Notes: generated by a model from the sequence alone, not told the origin. A DNA stretch of 64,000 nucleotides from Candidatus Gastranaerophilales bacterium (GCA_947589425.1 CANQAV010000001.1:1-64000); one strand, 5' to 3'; counted from the stretch's first letter, positions 26,360 through 36,061 are shown. Numbers and translations: made by a program.

Positions 26360-27490
26360 TTAACTTTTAAAATTATTTTTAACCCAGTCTATCTCGTTTT
26401 CTTTTGATATAAAACTTTGAGGATTTGAAATTTTTGCATCAAAAAGTTTTTCAAATATCTGTGAAAAAATTTTTCCCTGTTTAAAACCAAGGTTGATTAG
26501 GTCATCTCCCGTTATCAAAAATTTAAAATCCTTGTTTTTAACAAACCATAAAACGTTTTTATCTTGAGTTTTATAATAATAACAAGCAAGCACTGCTTTT
26601 TTCATATTTTTCATGTTGTAAAAAAGCTCTTTTTTTGAATTATATTGCAGTATTTCAAATTCTTGGTTTTTCAAAAGAGATATATAAAAATCATCCGTTT
26701 TAAATTCTTCATCAGAAAACAAATCCAAAACATTATCAACAAGGTTAAAATCAATATTTTGAACATCATCAAAAAGTATTTTATAATACTTGTTTAAAAT
26801 AACTTTCTTAAAAATTTCTTTATGAGGTTTGTTTTTAAAAATTTTTGAAAATACGCTCAACACCCTATCAACGCTCATATTCGTGCGAATTGGAGAAGAT
26901 AAATAATTTTCAATTAAAGTTTTATCATGCTGCGAAAAATCAAAATTAAACCTAAAGGCAAATTCAACTCCTCTTAAAATTCTTGTCGGGTCATCAATAT
27001 AGCTTTTATCGTGCAAAACTCTGAGTGTTTTTGAATTAATATCTTTTATGCCCTCAACCAAATCTATCAATTTATAGCTTAATTTATTGTTAATAATATA
27101 CAGCTCGCAATATATTGAATTTATTGTAAAATCACGTCTTTTAACATCTTCTTCTATTGGAACACCAATTTTTTGAACAACGGGCAAGCAACCGCTGAAC
27201 GGGTAGTGTTCCGTTCTTGATGAAGCAATATCTATAATTTCATTTTTATACAGCAATTTAACCGTATCAAAATCAGGATGAATTGATTTAACCTTTATTT
27301 CCTGCGGAAGTTTTTTTGCAAATTCTATTGCGGAACCGTTAATTAATATATCAATATCTGAAGTCTTGTACCCTAAAATATTATCTCTTACGATACCTCC
27401 GACAAAAAACACCCGAATATTATTACTGCGGGCGCTTTTTACAATCAATTTCAAGAAATTTTCTTTATCATTATCAAAACAAAAATTCAA
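26360..27490 (-). CDS. CCA tRNA nucleotidyltransferase / poly(A) polymerase family
   Basis: A 376-residue class II nucleotidyltransferase. The head domain has VFFVGGIVRD and the catalytic SDIDIL. Then come RRDFTINSIYCE and the neck/body segment DDPTRILRGVEFAFRF. All three tRNA genes in this window lack an encoded CCA, so a CCA-adding enzyme is required, which fits. The frame opens with TTG at 27490, 9 bp after the accC stop; no ATG lies nearby in frame, and AGAAAG is a weak ribosome site. Poly(A) polymerase or A-/CC-adding subtypes cannot be separated by eye. Confidence 0.85.
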   Translation of the reverse strand: MNFCFDNDKENFLKLIVKSARSNNIRVFFVGGIVRDNILGYKTSDIDILINGSAIEFAKKLPQEIKVKSIHPDFDTVKLLYKNEIIDIASSRTEHYPFSGCLPVVQKIGVPIEEDVKRRDFTINSIYCELYIINNKLSYKLIDLVEGIKDINSKTLRVLHDKSYIDDPTRILRGVEFAFRFNFDFSQHDKTLIENYLSSPIRTNMSVDRVLSVFSKIFKNKPHKEIFKKVILNKYYKILFDDVQNIDFNLVDNVLDLFSDEEFKTDDFYISLLKNQEFEILQYNSKKELFYNMKNMKKAVLACYYYKTQDKNVLWFVKNKDFKFLITGDDLINLGFKQGKIFSQIFEKLFDAKISNPQSFISKENEIDWVKNNFKS

Positions 27491-27501
27491 AACAGAACTT
27501 T

Positions 27502-28869
27502 CTATTTTTTAACTAACACCTCGGGAAAATTTGTTTCAATAAAGCTTGTATTAAAATCGCCCGATATAAAATTCTTGTTGTTTAATATTTTTTTATGGAA
27601 GCCTATTGTGGTTTTAATACCTGTTATGACATAGTCATTAAGGGCTCTCAACATTCTTCTTCTTGCCTCTTCTCTGTCTCTTCCCCAGCAGATTACCTTA
27701 CCCACCAAAGAATCATAAAACGGAGGAATTTTATAACCCGTATAAGCATGGGAATCAACCCTTGTTCCAAAACCGCCCGGAGCGATATAACCTTCGATTG
27801 TACCGGGGTTAGGCATAAAGCATTTTTCATAGTCCTCTGCGTTAATTCTGCATTCTATTGCATGGCCTGACAATTTAACGTCATCCTGAGTATAAGAAAG
27901 CATTTCGCCTTGAGCAATTCTTATTTGCTCTTTAACTATATCAATATTTGATATCATTTCCGTTACACAATGTTCAACCTGAACACGTGTATTCATTTCC
28001 ATAAAATAAAATTTCTTGTTCTTCGGGTCAGATTCGTCAAGCAAAAATTCAATCGTACCCGTTCCTTCATAATTGATTGATTTAGCAGCATTAATTGCAG
28101 CTTCACCCATTTTTTTTCTTATATCTTCCGAAATTGCGCTTGAGGGAGCTTCTTCAAGTAATTTCTGATTTCTTCTTTGAATTGAACAATCTCTTTCGCC
28201 AAGATGAATAACATTTCCGTAACTGTCTGCCAATATTTGAACTTCAATATGACGAGGGTTTTCAATAAATTTTTCAACGTATACTTCAGGGTTTGCAAAG
28301 GCGCTCTGGGCTTCAGCACGACAAAGATTAAAAGCATCGTCCAATTCTTCATCTTTTCTTACAATTCTCATGCCTTTTCCGCCGCCGCCTGCAGTTGCCT
28401 TGATTATAATGGGATAACCCGCTTTTTTGACAAATTTCCTTATTTCATCGGTGTTATCAACTATACCAAGCCCCGGGGTTATAGGTACGCCGGATTTTTC
28501 CATTGTATCTCTTGCATTTGCTTTATCGCCCATTTTAAGCATAGCGGATGAAGAAGGTCCTATGAATTTAATATGATGTTCTTCACAAATATCAACAAAA
28601 TCGGCTCTTTCGGACAAAAATCCGTATCCGGGATGAATTGCATCCGCACCCGTTGTAAGAGCAACCGAAATTAAAGCCGGTATATGAAGATAGCTCTTTG
28701 CACTTTGCGCAGGTCCGATACAATATGCCTCATCAGCCAATGAAACATGCAGACTTTGCGCATCAGCCTGAGAATATACTGCAACGGTTGCAATCCCCAG
28801 TTCTCTACATGCTCTTATTATACGAATTGCTATTTCGCCTCTGTTTGCGATTAAAACCTTTTTGAACAT
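27502..28869 (-). CDS. accC: acetyl-CoA carboxylase, biotin carboxylase subunit
   Basis: A 455-residue ATP-grasp enzyme. It starts MFKKVLIANRGEIAIRIIRA, has the ATP-binding Gly loop TAGGGGKGMRIV, and the EMNTRVQVEH catalytic segment near residue 290. It carboxylates biotin on AccB with ATP and bicarbonate, the first half-reaction of malonyl-CoA synthesis. Length is typical (~450). It lies downstream of accB in the same direction (gap 45 bp); accD and accA form a second locus at 33.4-35.3 kb. Confidence 0.97.
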   Translation of the reverse strand: MFKKVLIANRGEIAIRIIRACRELGIATVAVYSQADAQSLHVSLADEAYCIGPAQSAKSYLHIPALISVALTTGADAIHPGYGFLSERADFVDICEEHHIKFIGPSSSAMLKMGDKANARDTMEKSGVPITPGLGIVDNTDEIRKFVKKAGYPIIIKATAGGGGKGMRIVRKDEELDDAFNLCRAEAQSAFANPEVYVEKFIENPRHIEVQILADSYGNVIHLGERDCSIQRRNQKLLEEAPSSAISEDIRKKMGEAAINAAKSINYEGTGTIEFLLDESDPKNKKFYFMEMNTRVQVEHCVTEMISNIDIVKEQIRIAQGEMLSYTQDDVKLSGHAIECRINAEDYEKCFMPNPGTIEGYIAPGGFGTRVDSHAYTGYKIPPFYDSLVGKVICWGRDREEARRRMLRALNDYVITGIKTTIGFHKKILNNKNFISGDFNTSFIETNFPEVLVKK

Positions 28870-28914
28870 AATTTTTTCCTAAATAAAATCCTCTTGCATC
28901 CCCAAGTTTATTTG

Positions 28915-29361
28915 CTATTCAACATACATTAAAACTTGTCCGAACTCTACGCTTTGACCGTCTTCAACGCAAATTTGAGTAACTTTACCCGAAACTTCGG
29001 ATTCTATTTCATTCATCAATTTCATTGCTTCGACAATACATACAACCTGTCCTGCGCTTACAACATCACCCACTTTAACAAAAGGCTTAGCGCCGGGAGC
29101 GGGAGCCGCATAAAACGCACCCACCATGGGAGATGTAATTGGCGTTCCTTTTTTTGCGGGAGCTTTTTCTTCTGTTGAAACAGCTGGCGCAGGTGAAGAA
29201 ACCGCCTGTTGAACAGGCTGACTTACAACGGGTACTTGCTGTTGTATGATTTCTTTTCTAACTGTTATAGCTTGTTCGCCATCTTCCAATACAATTTCGC
29301 TTAGTTGATTATCTGTTAAGATTTTGGCAATTTTTTCAATATATTCTATTTCGTATTTCAT
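28915..29361 (-). CDS. accB: biotin carboxyl carrier protein of acetyl-CoA carboxylase
   Basis: A 148-residue protein. A short N-terminal helical region is followed by a Pro/Ala/Val-rich flexible linker (~40-72). The C-terminal biotinyl domain contains EAMKLMNE; Lys114 is the biotin-attachment site. It carries carboxybiotin between AccC and the AccAD transferase. It sits 12 bp after efp and before accC, an order common in bacteria. Confidence 0.96.
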   Translation of the reverse strand: MKYEIEYIEKIAKILTDNQLSEIVLEDGEQAITVRKEIIQQQVPVVSQPVQQAVSSPAPAVSTEEKAPAKKGTPITSPMVGAFYAAPAPGAKPFVKVGDVVSAGQVVCIVEAMKLMNEIESEVSGKVTQICVEDGQSVEFGQVLMYVE

Positions 29362-29373
29362 TTATCAATATCC

Positions 29374-29931
29374 TTACATTCTGTCCAGATATTCGTTTGT
29401 TCTGGTGTCAATTCTCAATATATCTCCAACCTGAATAAAGAAAGGAACGTTAACAACCGCACCGCCATCAAGTGTCGCAGGTTTTGAGCCTCCTTGAGCG
29501 GTATTTCCTTTTTCGGCAGGAGGGGTGTCAATAACTTCAAGTTCAACAAAGTTGGGTAAATCAATACCTACAATTTTTGAATCATGAAGTAAAATTTGAA
29601 CTGTCATATTTTCTTTTAAATATTTAATACCGTCTCCTACTCTGTCAATAGGAACAGGCATTTGTTCGTATGACTCTAAGTCCATCATAACAAGGTCGGA
29701 GCCTTCTTTGTATAAATATTGCATTTCACGTCTGTCGAGCATGGCTTTGGCAACTTTTTCGCCCGCACGGAACGTTTTTTCAACAACCTGACCCGTTTCA
29801 ACATTTTTCAATTTAGTTCTTACAAAAGCAGCGCCTTTACCCGGCTTTACGTGTAAGAATTCAACAACAGACCAAAGATTGTTGTCAATGTCTAATGTTA
29901 AACCTGTTTTTAAATCATTTACCGAAATCAT
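29374..29931 (-). CDS. efp: translation elongation factor P
   Basis: A 185-residue protein of standard length with three beta-barrel domains. The N-terminal domain contains EFLHVKPGKGAAFVRTKLKN, whose tip Lys is the site modified in many species. The C-terminal part ends GDILRIDTRTNEYLDRM, close to the EF-P signature. EF-P relieves ribosome stalling at polyproline. The modifying enzyme is not in the window. The gene opens the efp-accB-accC run. Confidence 0.97.
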   Translation of the reverse strand: MISVNDLKTGLTLDIDNNLWSVVEFLHVKPGKGAAFVRTKLKNVETGQVVEKTFRAGEKVAKAMLDRREMQYLYKEGSDLVMMDLESYEQMPVPIDRVGDGIKYLKENMTVQILLHDSKIVGIDLPNFVELEVIDTPPAEKGNTAQGGSKPATLDGGAVVNVPFFIQVGDILRIDTRTNEYLDRM

Positions 29932-29947
29932 AAATTTATCCTGTTAT

Positions 29948-30652
29948 CTAATCTAAAGTCATTTTATCATAAACTTGATTTTTTACATAAAAATTTTGGT
30001 CGCTCTTAACGATTTCTAACAAATCATAAGGAGGATTAGGCAAATTAATAAGTATTTTAGCCGTTTTTTCCCTTATTGTATAGTCAAGAAAAGTAATGGT
30101 ATATTTTAATATTTTTACAATTTCAGAGTAATTTTCTTCCCGATAAGAATAAGTTAATGCTTCCAATAACCAATAAAGGGAAAAAAGCTTTTTGTTTTTG
30201 GCATGGTTTTTCTTATTTTTAATTTTATTATTGAAAAAATCCTTATTCTCTTTTTCATAAATTTTTATATCATCAAGAATTAAATTAATTTTTTTAATCA
30301 ATTCATCAGCTAAAGCACGGGCAAAATCACGATTTTTTTCAAATACCGAACAAATTGAGCGGCAAACATTCGGGTTAATATCAGAAATTGCGTTGATTAT
30401 TTTATTTTTTGCAAAATCATTATCAAAATAAATTTTGTTTATGTTAAATATTTCATCAAGTTTAATTGCACATGCTTCTCTTATGGGATTAGAGTGGTTT
30501 GTTAAAAGATTTATGAATATATCGGCATCTTCCTGATTGGTAATTTTATTTATTTTAAGCAGGGCAAAAATCCTTGAAAAATCATCTTCGTTTTCATTTT
30601 TCAAAATTTCAAATATTTCGCTGTCATTTTTTCTTAAAATTTCATCAGCCAT
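29948..30652 (-). CDS. HEAT-repeat-like unknown protein
   Basis: A 234-residue all-helical protein. Repeated helix pairs with spacing like HEAT repeats are visible (ADIFINLLTNHSNPIREACAIKLDEI; NAISDINPNVCRSICSVFEKN; LDYTIREKTAKILINLP). A Lys/Asn-rich loop lies near 145-160. There is no catalytic motif or signal. It is the first gene before efp (16-bp gap), so it is probably co-transcribed. Such proteins act as binding scaffolds; the partner is unknown. Confidence 0.65.
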   Translation of the reverse strand: MADEILRKNDSEIFEILKNENEDDFSRIFALLKINKITNQEDADIFINLLTNHSNPIREACAIKLDEIFNINKIYFDNDFAKNKIINAISDINPNVCRSICSVFEKNRDFARALADELIKKINLILDDIKIYEKENKDFFNNKIKNKKNHAKNKKLFSLYWLLEALTYSYREENYSEIVKILKYTITFLDYTIREKTAKILINLPNPPYDLLEIVKSDQNFYVKNQVYDKMTLD

Positions 30653-30766
30653 AATAGTAATTAAACCATAATAAAATTATTGAGCAAAAAAGAAACGCAA
30701 ATATATATAATCAAAAATGTTGATTTAAAAAATCTTTTTATTAAATAAACAAAAGAGGTAAATAAA

Positions 30767-30931
30767 ATGGATATAATTAAAAAACTTTTCAGCTTTGGTG
30801 ACGATGATGCCATAATCGGATTATGCAAGTTTAACGACGATTATTTTAAACTTGCCGATTCAAAAGAACAGGTCAAAAAAAGAATTAAAAAAGACATAAC
30901 CCTTACCGAAATATTAAGAAGAAACAGCTAA
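30767..30931 (+). CDS. small unknown protein (54 residues)
   Basis: An ATG at 30767 with AGAGGT eight bases upstream opens a 54-residue frame: MDIIKKLFSFGDDDAIIGLC at the start, then a basic stretch (SKEQVKKRIKKD) and LTEILRRNS at the end. It lies between two minus-strand genes and overlaps the end of the DUF212 gene by 4 bp. The well-placed ribosome site is the main evidence. No known family. Confidence 0.5.
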   Translation: MDIIKKLFSFGDDDAIIGLCKFNDDYFKLADSKEQVKKRIKKDITLTEILRRNS

Positions 30932-31410
30932 CCAAAATAAGAAACGATAAAAGTAAAATAATGCACTGTAAAGGGTACAATTATACCCAATATCATGCCG
31001 CAAAAAACTTCTAATGGGGTATGTCCTAAAAGCTCTTTAAGTGCAGCGTAAGGTCTTACTTCCTGATTTTTTTGAACAAATTCATCCACAAGGCGATTAA
31101 GAGTTGCTGCGGTTTTCCCTGCTGCACGGCGAACACCTGAAGCATCCTGCATAACAATAAGGGAAAAACCCAAAGAAACGGCGAATAAAAGCGAATCAAT
31201 TCCTTCAATTAATGCAACTGAAGTGGTAAGCGCAATAACTCCCGCAGTATGAGAGCTTGGCATGCCTCCGTTTGTGGTAAAAATTTTAAAATTGATTTTT
31301 TTATGAGTGCAAAGATATGTAATAACTTTTATAAATTGCGCAATAAAAGCCGCCAATAAACCGCTTGCAATTGCCTCATATCCCGTATTATAAAAATCAA
31401 TTTCTCCCAC
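30928..31410 (-). CDS. DUF212 / divergent PAP2 family membrane protein
   Basis: A 160-residue protein with three to four hydrophobic segments and the DUF212 signature: TTNGGMPSSHTAGVIAL, MQDASGVRRAAGKTAATLN and LGHTPLEVFCGMILGI. The family is related to PAP2 phosphatases and haloperoxidases (SxxHT), and in plants and bacteria it often neighbours isoprenoid genes. Here it directly follows ispA (2 bp), which supports a role on polyprenyl phosphates. That substrate is an inference. Confidence 0.85.
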   Translation of the reverse strand: MGEIDFYNTGYEAIASGLLAAFIAQFIKVITYLCTHKKINFKIFTTNGGMPSSHTAGVIALTTSVALIEGIDSLLFAVSLGFSLIVMQDASGVRRAAGKTAATLNRLVDEFVQKNQEVRPYAALKELLGHTPLEVFCGMILGIIVPFTVHYFTFIVSYFG

Positions 31411-31412
31411 AA

Positions 31413-32294
31413 TTATTTCACTTTCCGAACAAGCATTTCGTATATTTGGTTAAATACATCGGATTTTATACCGACTTGATTTAGTATATCACAATTTTTG
31501 TCTATAAGGCTACAGAAAATATTTTTTGCTTTTTCAAGACCATAGGCGCTGACATAGGTCAACTTGTTTTCAAGAGCATCTTTATTTGCGGTTTTACCGA
31601 GTTGTTCGGTTGTTAGAGTGCAGTCAATTATATCATCGTATATTTGAAATAAAAGTCCGAAATTATCAGAATATTCTTCAAGTTTTTTAATAATACTTAA
31701 ATTCGCATTTGCAATCTTTGCTCCCGTTAAAATTGCACACTTAAACAAAGCGCCCGTTTTATATCTGTGGATATATTCAAGAGTATCAAAATCAATTTTT
31801 TTACCTTCGGATAAAATATCTGCGCATTGTCCCGCAATAATACCTTTTGCGCCCGCACAGGAAAGATAATCTTTAACAATATCCAAAACGCAATCTTTTG
31901 AAATTGTTTCGGGCGTTTTTTCAATTATCAGCTGTGCTCCAAAAGAAATCAAAGCATCTCCCGCAAGGAGCGCCATAGCTTCGCCAAAAACCTTATGATT
32001 TGAGGGTTTTCCCCTTCTTAAATCATCATTATCCATACAAGGCAAGTCATCATGAATTAAGCTGTAAGCATGCATTATTTCAAGAGCACAAGCCAAAGGG
32101 AGCGCATTTTTATAATCAGCCCCCAATATATTTGCGCTTTCAAGACACATTATTCCTCTCAATCTTTTTCCGCCCAAAAGAGTTGTATATTCCATAGCAT
32201 CCCAAACCAAAGAAGAATGAGAAGAATTTTTTTTGTACTCTTCAAAATATTTTTTAAGTTCGCTCTCTATCTCATTTTTGTATATATTAATCAT
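31413..32294 (-). CDS. ispA: short-chain polyprenyl diphosphate synthase (farnesyl diphosphate synthase type)
   Basis: A 293-residue trans-prenyltransferase. The first Asp-rich motif DDLPCMDNDDLRRG has the DDx4D bacterial FPP-synthase form, and the second is YDDIIDC; GGKRLRG is at the N-terminus. It condenses IPP with DMAPP/GPP to make farnesyl diphosphate for undecaprenyl phosphate and quinones. It overlaps rsgA by one base and precedes the DUF212 gene by 2 bp. Chain length is inferred from the DDx4D form. Confidence 0.92.
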   Translation of the reverse strand: MINIYKNEIESELKKYFEEYKKNSSHSSLVWDAMEYTTLLGGKRLRGIMCLESANILGADYKNALPLACALEIMHAYSLIHDDLPCMDNDDLRRGKPSNHKVFGEAMALLAGDALISFGAQLIIEKTPETISKDCVLDIVKDYLSCAGAKGIIAGQCADILSEGKKIDFDTLEYIHRYKTGALFKCAILTGAKIANANLSIIKKLEEYSDNFGLLFQIYDDIIDCTLTTEQLGKTANKDALENKLTYVSAYGLEKAKNIFCSLIDKNCDILNQVGIKSDVFNQIYEMLVRKVK

Positions 32295-33289
32295 TATTCA
32301 TCATCCTTAATATTTTGATTTTGCGTGCTTCTTGATTTATCTCTTTTCCTTTTTGATATTTTAGTCAGAGTTCTGTCCCCTGAAGTCTTGTGAAGGTTTT
32401 CTTTTTTAATGCTTTGTTTTGAAATTTTATTTTTATAATCTTTTGTTTCTTCCAAAAAACAAAGATAACTTTGATATCTTGAAAGGTTTATATTTTCCAG
32501 ATTATCATAAATTCCGCAAATACCGCTTTGTAAAACATCATGAGTACAATTTGAATATTTGCATAAATTTTTATATATTTTTAAATCATCAAAAAGTTCA
32601 ATCAGTTCATTGGGAAGTAAAAAATCAAACTTTAAGCAGGAAAACCCCGGCGTATCGACAACCCTAAAACCACGGCAGTCAACCATTTCACAGTGTCTTG
32701 TCGTGTGCTTGCCTCTTTGATTTTTGTCTGAAATTAAGCCTGTTTTCAAATTGATGCCGGGATTAAGAGAATTTAATAACGTCGATTTTCCGACACCCGA
32801 TAAACCGCACACAACAATAGTTTTGTTTTTAATATATGAAACAAGTTCATCAAGCCCGATTTTATTTTTTGCACTTATAAGAAAAGTTTTATACCCTAAA
32901 GGCTCATAAATTGAATTAACTTTGTCTTTGATTGAATTAACATCATCAATCAAATCTTCTTTATTAAAACATATTACACAATCAATATTATAATATTTCA
33001 GATAAGTTAAATAACGATTAAGCTGAATAAAATCAAGCTCGGGCTCTTTTATGGCACAAACAACAAGCGCTAGGTCAATGTTTGAAACCTTTGGGCGGTA
33101 TATAATATTTTTTCTTTCAACAAGAGAAACAATAAAATTTTTATCTTCGCTCAATTCGACAAAATCACCGACGCAGACATCAACCTTGCGTTTTTTTAAA
33201 ACATCTCTTAATTTTGCACAAAGTTCAAGATTGTGTTCATCTTTTAAATAATAAAAATCCGAATGAATTTTATAAACCTGTGCTTTCAT
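32294..33289 (-). CDS. rsgA: ribosome small subunit-dependent GTPase A
   Basis: A 331-residue circularly permuted GTPase. An OB-fold comes first, then G4 (CFNKEDL), G1 VVCGLSGVGKSTLLNSL, G3 DTPGFS, and a C-terminal zinc site (Cys/His cluster around LCKYSNCTHDV...GICG). RsgA checks and matures the 30S subunit. A Lys/Arg/Ser-rich tail of about 30 residues is longer than usual. It overlaps the ispA start by one base and is the first gene of the rsgA-ispA-DUF212 run. Confidence 0.95.
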   Translation of the reverse strand: MKAQVYKIHSDFYYLKDEHNLELCAKLRDVLKKRKVDVCVGDFVELSEDKNFIVSLVERKNIIYRPKVSNIDLALVVCAIKEPELDFIQLNRYLTYLKYYNIDCVICFNKEDLIDDVNSIKDKVNSIYEPLGYKTFLISAKNKIGLDELVSYIKNKTIVVCGLSGVGKSTLLNSLNPGINLKTGLISDKNQRGKHTTRHCEMVDCRGFRVVDTPGFSCLKFDFLLPNELIELFDDLKIYKNLCKYSNCTHDVLQSGICGIYDNLENINLSRYQSYLCFLEETKDYKNKISKQSIKKENLHKTSGDRTLTKISKRKRDKSRSTQNQNIKDDE

Positions 33290-33423
33290 AGTTTAATAAT
33301 AGTTAAAAACATTGTTGTTTGCAATAAAGAAACAAAGTGATGTTTTAATTTTTGTCACATTTTGCATTTTATTAAATATTTATAATATAATTATAGGTAA
33401 TACTTGGTGAGGATTATAAATTT

Positions 33424-34290
33424 ATGACTTTAACCGATTGGTTTAATAAAAGAAAAATACAGCAAATTGCAGCCAGAGATAACGATATACATATAGATGA
33501 TTCCGTCGGTAAATTGTGGACATTATGCTACAACTGTTCAAGCCAATTGCCGAAAAAGGACCTTGAAAACAACTTAATGGTTTGCCCTAATTGCGATTAC
33601 CATTTCAGAATAGGGGCAAAGGAAAGAATAAAACTGATTGCCGACGAAGGAAGCTTTATTGAAATGTATTCCAACATAAAGCCATGCGACCCCTTAAATT
33701 TTGTTGATACCCAAAGCTATAAAATGCGCCAGCAATCAGCAAGCGCAAAGTCGGGTCTTGATGAAGCCGTAATTGTAGGTACGTGTTTAATAGATAATCA
33801 AAAAACAGCGATTGCCGTTATGGATTTTGAATACATGGGCGGCTCCATGGGCTCTGTTGTGGGAGAAAAAATAACAAGAATACTTGAATATGCTCTTGAA
33901 AACAGACTGCCCTCAATAGTCTTTACCGCATCCGGCGGAGCAAGAATGCAGGAGAGCGCTTTAAGCCTTATGCAAATGGCAAAAACAAGCTGTATCGTTG
34001 CAAAGTTAAATGAAGCTAAATTGCTTTATATAACGGTATTATGCGAGCCTACTTTCGGGGGAGTAACGGCATCTTTCGGCACGATAGGCGATATCATAAT
34101 TGCCGAAAAAGGTGCGAGAATAGGTTTTGCAGGAAGAAGAGTAATTGAGCAGACAATAAGACAAAAACTCCCCGCAGACTTCCAAACTGCGGAATATCTT
34201 CTTAAATGCGGACAAATCGACTTTATAGTTGAGAGAAAAAATATGAAAGAAAAACTATCAAAATTAATTTTTCTTCACACAAAAAAATAA
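33424..34290 (+). CDS. accD: acetyl-CoA carboxylase, carboxyltransferase subunit beta
   Basis: A 288-residue protein with an N-terminal zinc ribbon (CYNCSS...CPNCDYHF) followed by the crotonase-fold core (EYMGGSMGSVVGEK, TASGGARMQES, PTFGGVTASFG). With AccA it transfers the carboxyl group from carboxybiotin to acetyl-CoA. GAGG lies upstream, though spaced about 12 bases from the ATG. accA follows after 10 bp. Confidence 0.96.
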   Translation: MTLTDWFNKRKIQQIAARDNDIHIDDSVGKLWTLCYNCSSQLPKKDLENNLMVCPNCDYHFRIGAKERIKLIADEGSFIEMYSNIKPCDPLNFVDTQSYKMRQQSASAKSGLDEAVIVGTCLIDNQKTAIAVMDFEYMGGSMGSVVGEKITRILEYALENRLPSIVFTASGGARMQESALSLMQMAKTSCIVAKLNEAKLLYITVLCEPTFGGVTASFGTIGDIIIAEKGARIGFAGRRVIEQTIRQKLPADFQTAEYLLKCGQIDFIVERKNMKEKLSKLIFLHTKK

Positions 34291-34300
34291 GGAAACATTA

Positions 34301-35272
34301 ATGAGCAATAATGATAAAAAAGTTCAAATTCTTGATTTTGAAAAACCGCTGTACGATGCCGAAAACAAAATAGAAGAATTTAAAAAAATGAGCAGTGAAA
34401 CAAAAATAAATTATGATGATCAGATAAAAAAATTGGAAGAGCAGACAAAAGTGTATAAAAAAGAACTCTATGAAAAGCTTGAGCCATATCAGAAGCTTCA
34501 AATCGCACGACATCCTCAAAGACCGAATTTTATGGATTATGTGCAGTTTATGTGCGAAGAATTTATTGAACTTCACGGGGACAGACACGGCTGTGACGAT
34601 AAAGCAATTGCGGGCGGAATTGCAAGAATTGAAGGGCATAATGTAATGCTAATCGGCACTATGAAAGGTAAATCAACAAAAGAAAATCTCGAGTGCAATT
34701 TCGGCATGCCCCAGCCTCAAGGATACAGAAAAGCCTTAAGACTTTTTGAACATGCAAACAGATTTGATTTGCCGATTATAACCCTTGTGGATACAATGGG
34801 TGCATACCCCGGAATGCTTGCCGAAGAAGCGGGGCAAGGGGAAGCAATTGCCGTAAATTTAAAAGAAATGGCAAAATTATCCGTTCCCACTATTGCAGTT
34901 ATTACAGGTGAAGGCTGTTCGGGCGGAGCATTAGGGCTTGCTGTTTCAAATAAAGTTATGATATTGGAGCATGCTTATTATACGGTCATATCTCCCGAAG
35001 GATGCGCTTCAATACTTTGGAAAGATGCATCAATGGCACGTGTTGCAACGGATGCTTTAAAAATTACCGGAGAAGACCTTCTGAAATTCGGCATTGTTGA
35101 TGAAGTTATAAAAGAGCCTACAGGGGGGGCACATTACGATGCAAAACAAATGGCGGACAATTTAAAGGAAGCTCTTTTAAAAGCATTGGATGAATTTAAA
35201 AGCATGGATGAAGAACAAATAAGAGAACAAAGATATTCAAAATTCAGAAGTATGGGAGTATTTTTGCAATAA
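34301..35272 (+). CDS. accA: acetyl-CoA carboxylase, carboxyltransferase subunit alpha
   Basis: A 323-residue protein with an N-terminal coiled-coil region and then the AccA core: LQIARHPQRPNFMDYV, FGMPQPQGYRKALRL, DTMGAYPGMLAEEAGQGEAI and GEGCSGGALG. It binds carboxybiotin opposite AccD in the alpha2-beta2 transferase. Length is standard. It ends about 150 bp before the PilZ gene; the gap shows no ORF. Confidence 0.96.
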   Translation: MSNNDKKVQILDFEKPLYDAENKIEEFKKMSSETKINYDDQIKKLEEQTKVYKKELYEKLEPYQKLQIARHPQRPNFMDYVQFMCEEFIELHGDRHGCDDKAIAGGIARIEGHNVMLIGTMKGKSTKENLECNFGMPQPQGYRKALRLFEHANRFDLPIITLVDTMGAYPGMLAEEAGQGEAIAVNLKEMAKLSVPTIAVITGEGCSGGALGLAVSNKVMILEHAYYTVISPEGCASILWKDASMARVATDALKITGEDLLKFGIVDEVIKEPTGGAHYDAKQMADNLKEALLKALDEFKSMDEEQIREQRYSKFRSMGVFLQ

Positions 35273-35422
35273 TACTAAATTCAAAAGATAAAACCCAAAT
35301 CACATAAAATTTCACCCATAAGGTTGATTTTTTACAAGAAAAAGAAGCGGGAATATGCCAAAATTAAAATATATCATATAATAGAATTAAGCGCTGCCGT
35401 TTAAACGGTGTTTGAGGTTAAG

Positions 35423-36037
35423 ATGAGAGAACTGATTGAAACTGTAAAAGATTTTAAAATAATACCTGAAAATTTTTTAAGTGCAACTTCCTTTGATGTT
35501 ATAAAAGCAGACGATGAAATTATAGAAGCGCATCTTAATCAAATAAAACCCGAAGAGCTTGCCGACTACAAAATAGGCTCAAATGTCGAAGTATTCGGTG
35601 TAAATAGTTTAGGTCTTGTATATTTTGAAACAAAAATTATAAACAAGGATAATGAAAATATAACACTTTCATCCACTAACGATTACAGCCTTATTCAAAG
35701 AAGAGAATACTCTCGTGTGAATTTGAACAAGGGCGAAATAATATTTAATGATGAGTGCGGCGATATTATAAAAAAAGTCGAAGACATATCCGCAGGCGGC
35801 ATAAAATTAATTTCAAAAATACCGCTTGAGCAGGATAAAGAATATAAAATAACTATAAGACTGTCAAACAATTTAAACATAAATTGCACTCTTGTGCCAA
35901 TCAGAATTAAAGAAAAAGACAAGGATGCATATATAGTATCCGGAAAATTTTCGAATTTACATAATGCAGACAGAACAATTCTTGTGCAATATGCATTTAA
36001 AATTAAGATGGAAGAACAAAATAAAGAAAACGAATAG
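35423..36037 (+). CDS. PilZ-domain (YcgR-like) protein
   Basis: A 204-residue protein. The start at 35423 follows GAGGTTAAG; a GTG at 35408 would add five residues. The N-terminal half is a beta-barrel like the YcgR/flagellar-brake domain. The C-terminal half is a PilZ domain with RREYSRVNL (RxxxR-type c-di-GMP site) and DISAGGIKL (the DxSxxG motif). PilZ proteins bind cyclic-di-GMP. It sits 24 bp before a histidine kinase and a REC-HD-GYP gene, which suggests one regulatory unit. Confidence 0.85.
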   Translation: MRELIETVKDFKIIPENFLSATSFDVIKADDEIIEAHLNQIKPEELADYKIGSNVEVFGVNSLGLVYFETKIINKDNENITLSSTNDYSLIQRREYSRVNLNKGEIIFNDECGDIIKKVEDISAGGIKLISKIPLEQDKEYKITIRLSNNLNINCTLVPIRIKEKDKDAYIVSGKFSNLHNADRTILVQYAFKIKMEEQNKENE

Positions 36038-36061
36038 TATTACAAAAGAAACGGAAGAATT

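Noticed and set aside
34298-34639. Minus-strand ORF within accA
   Set aside because: Antisense shadow of the Lys/Glu-rich coiled-coil start of accA.
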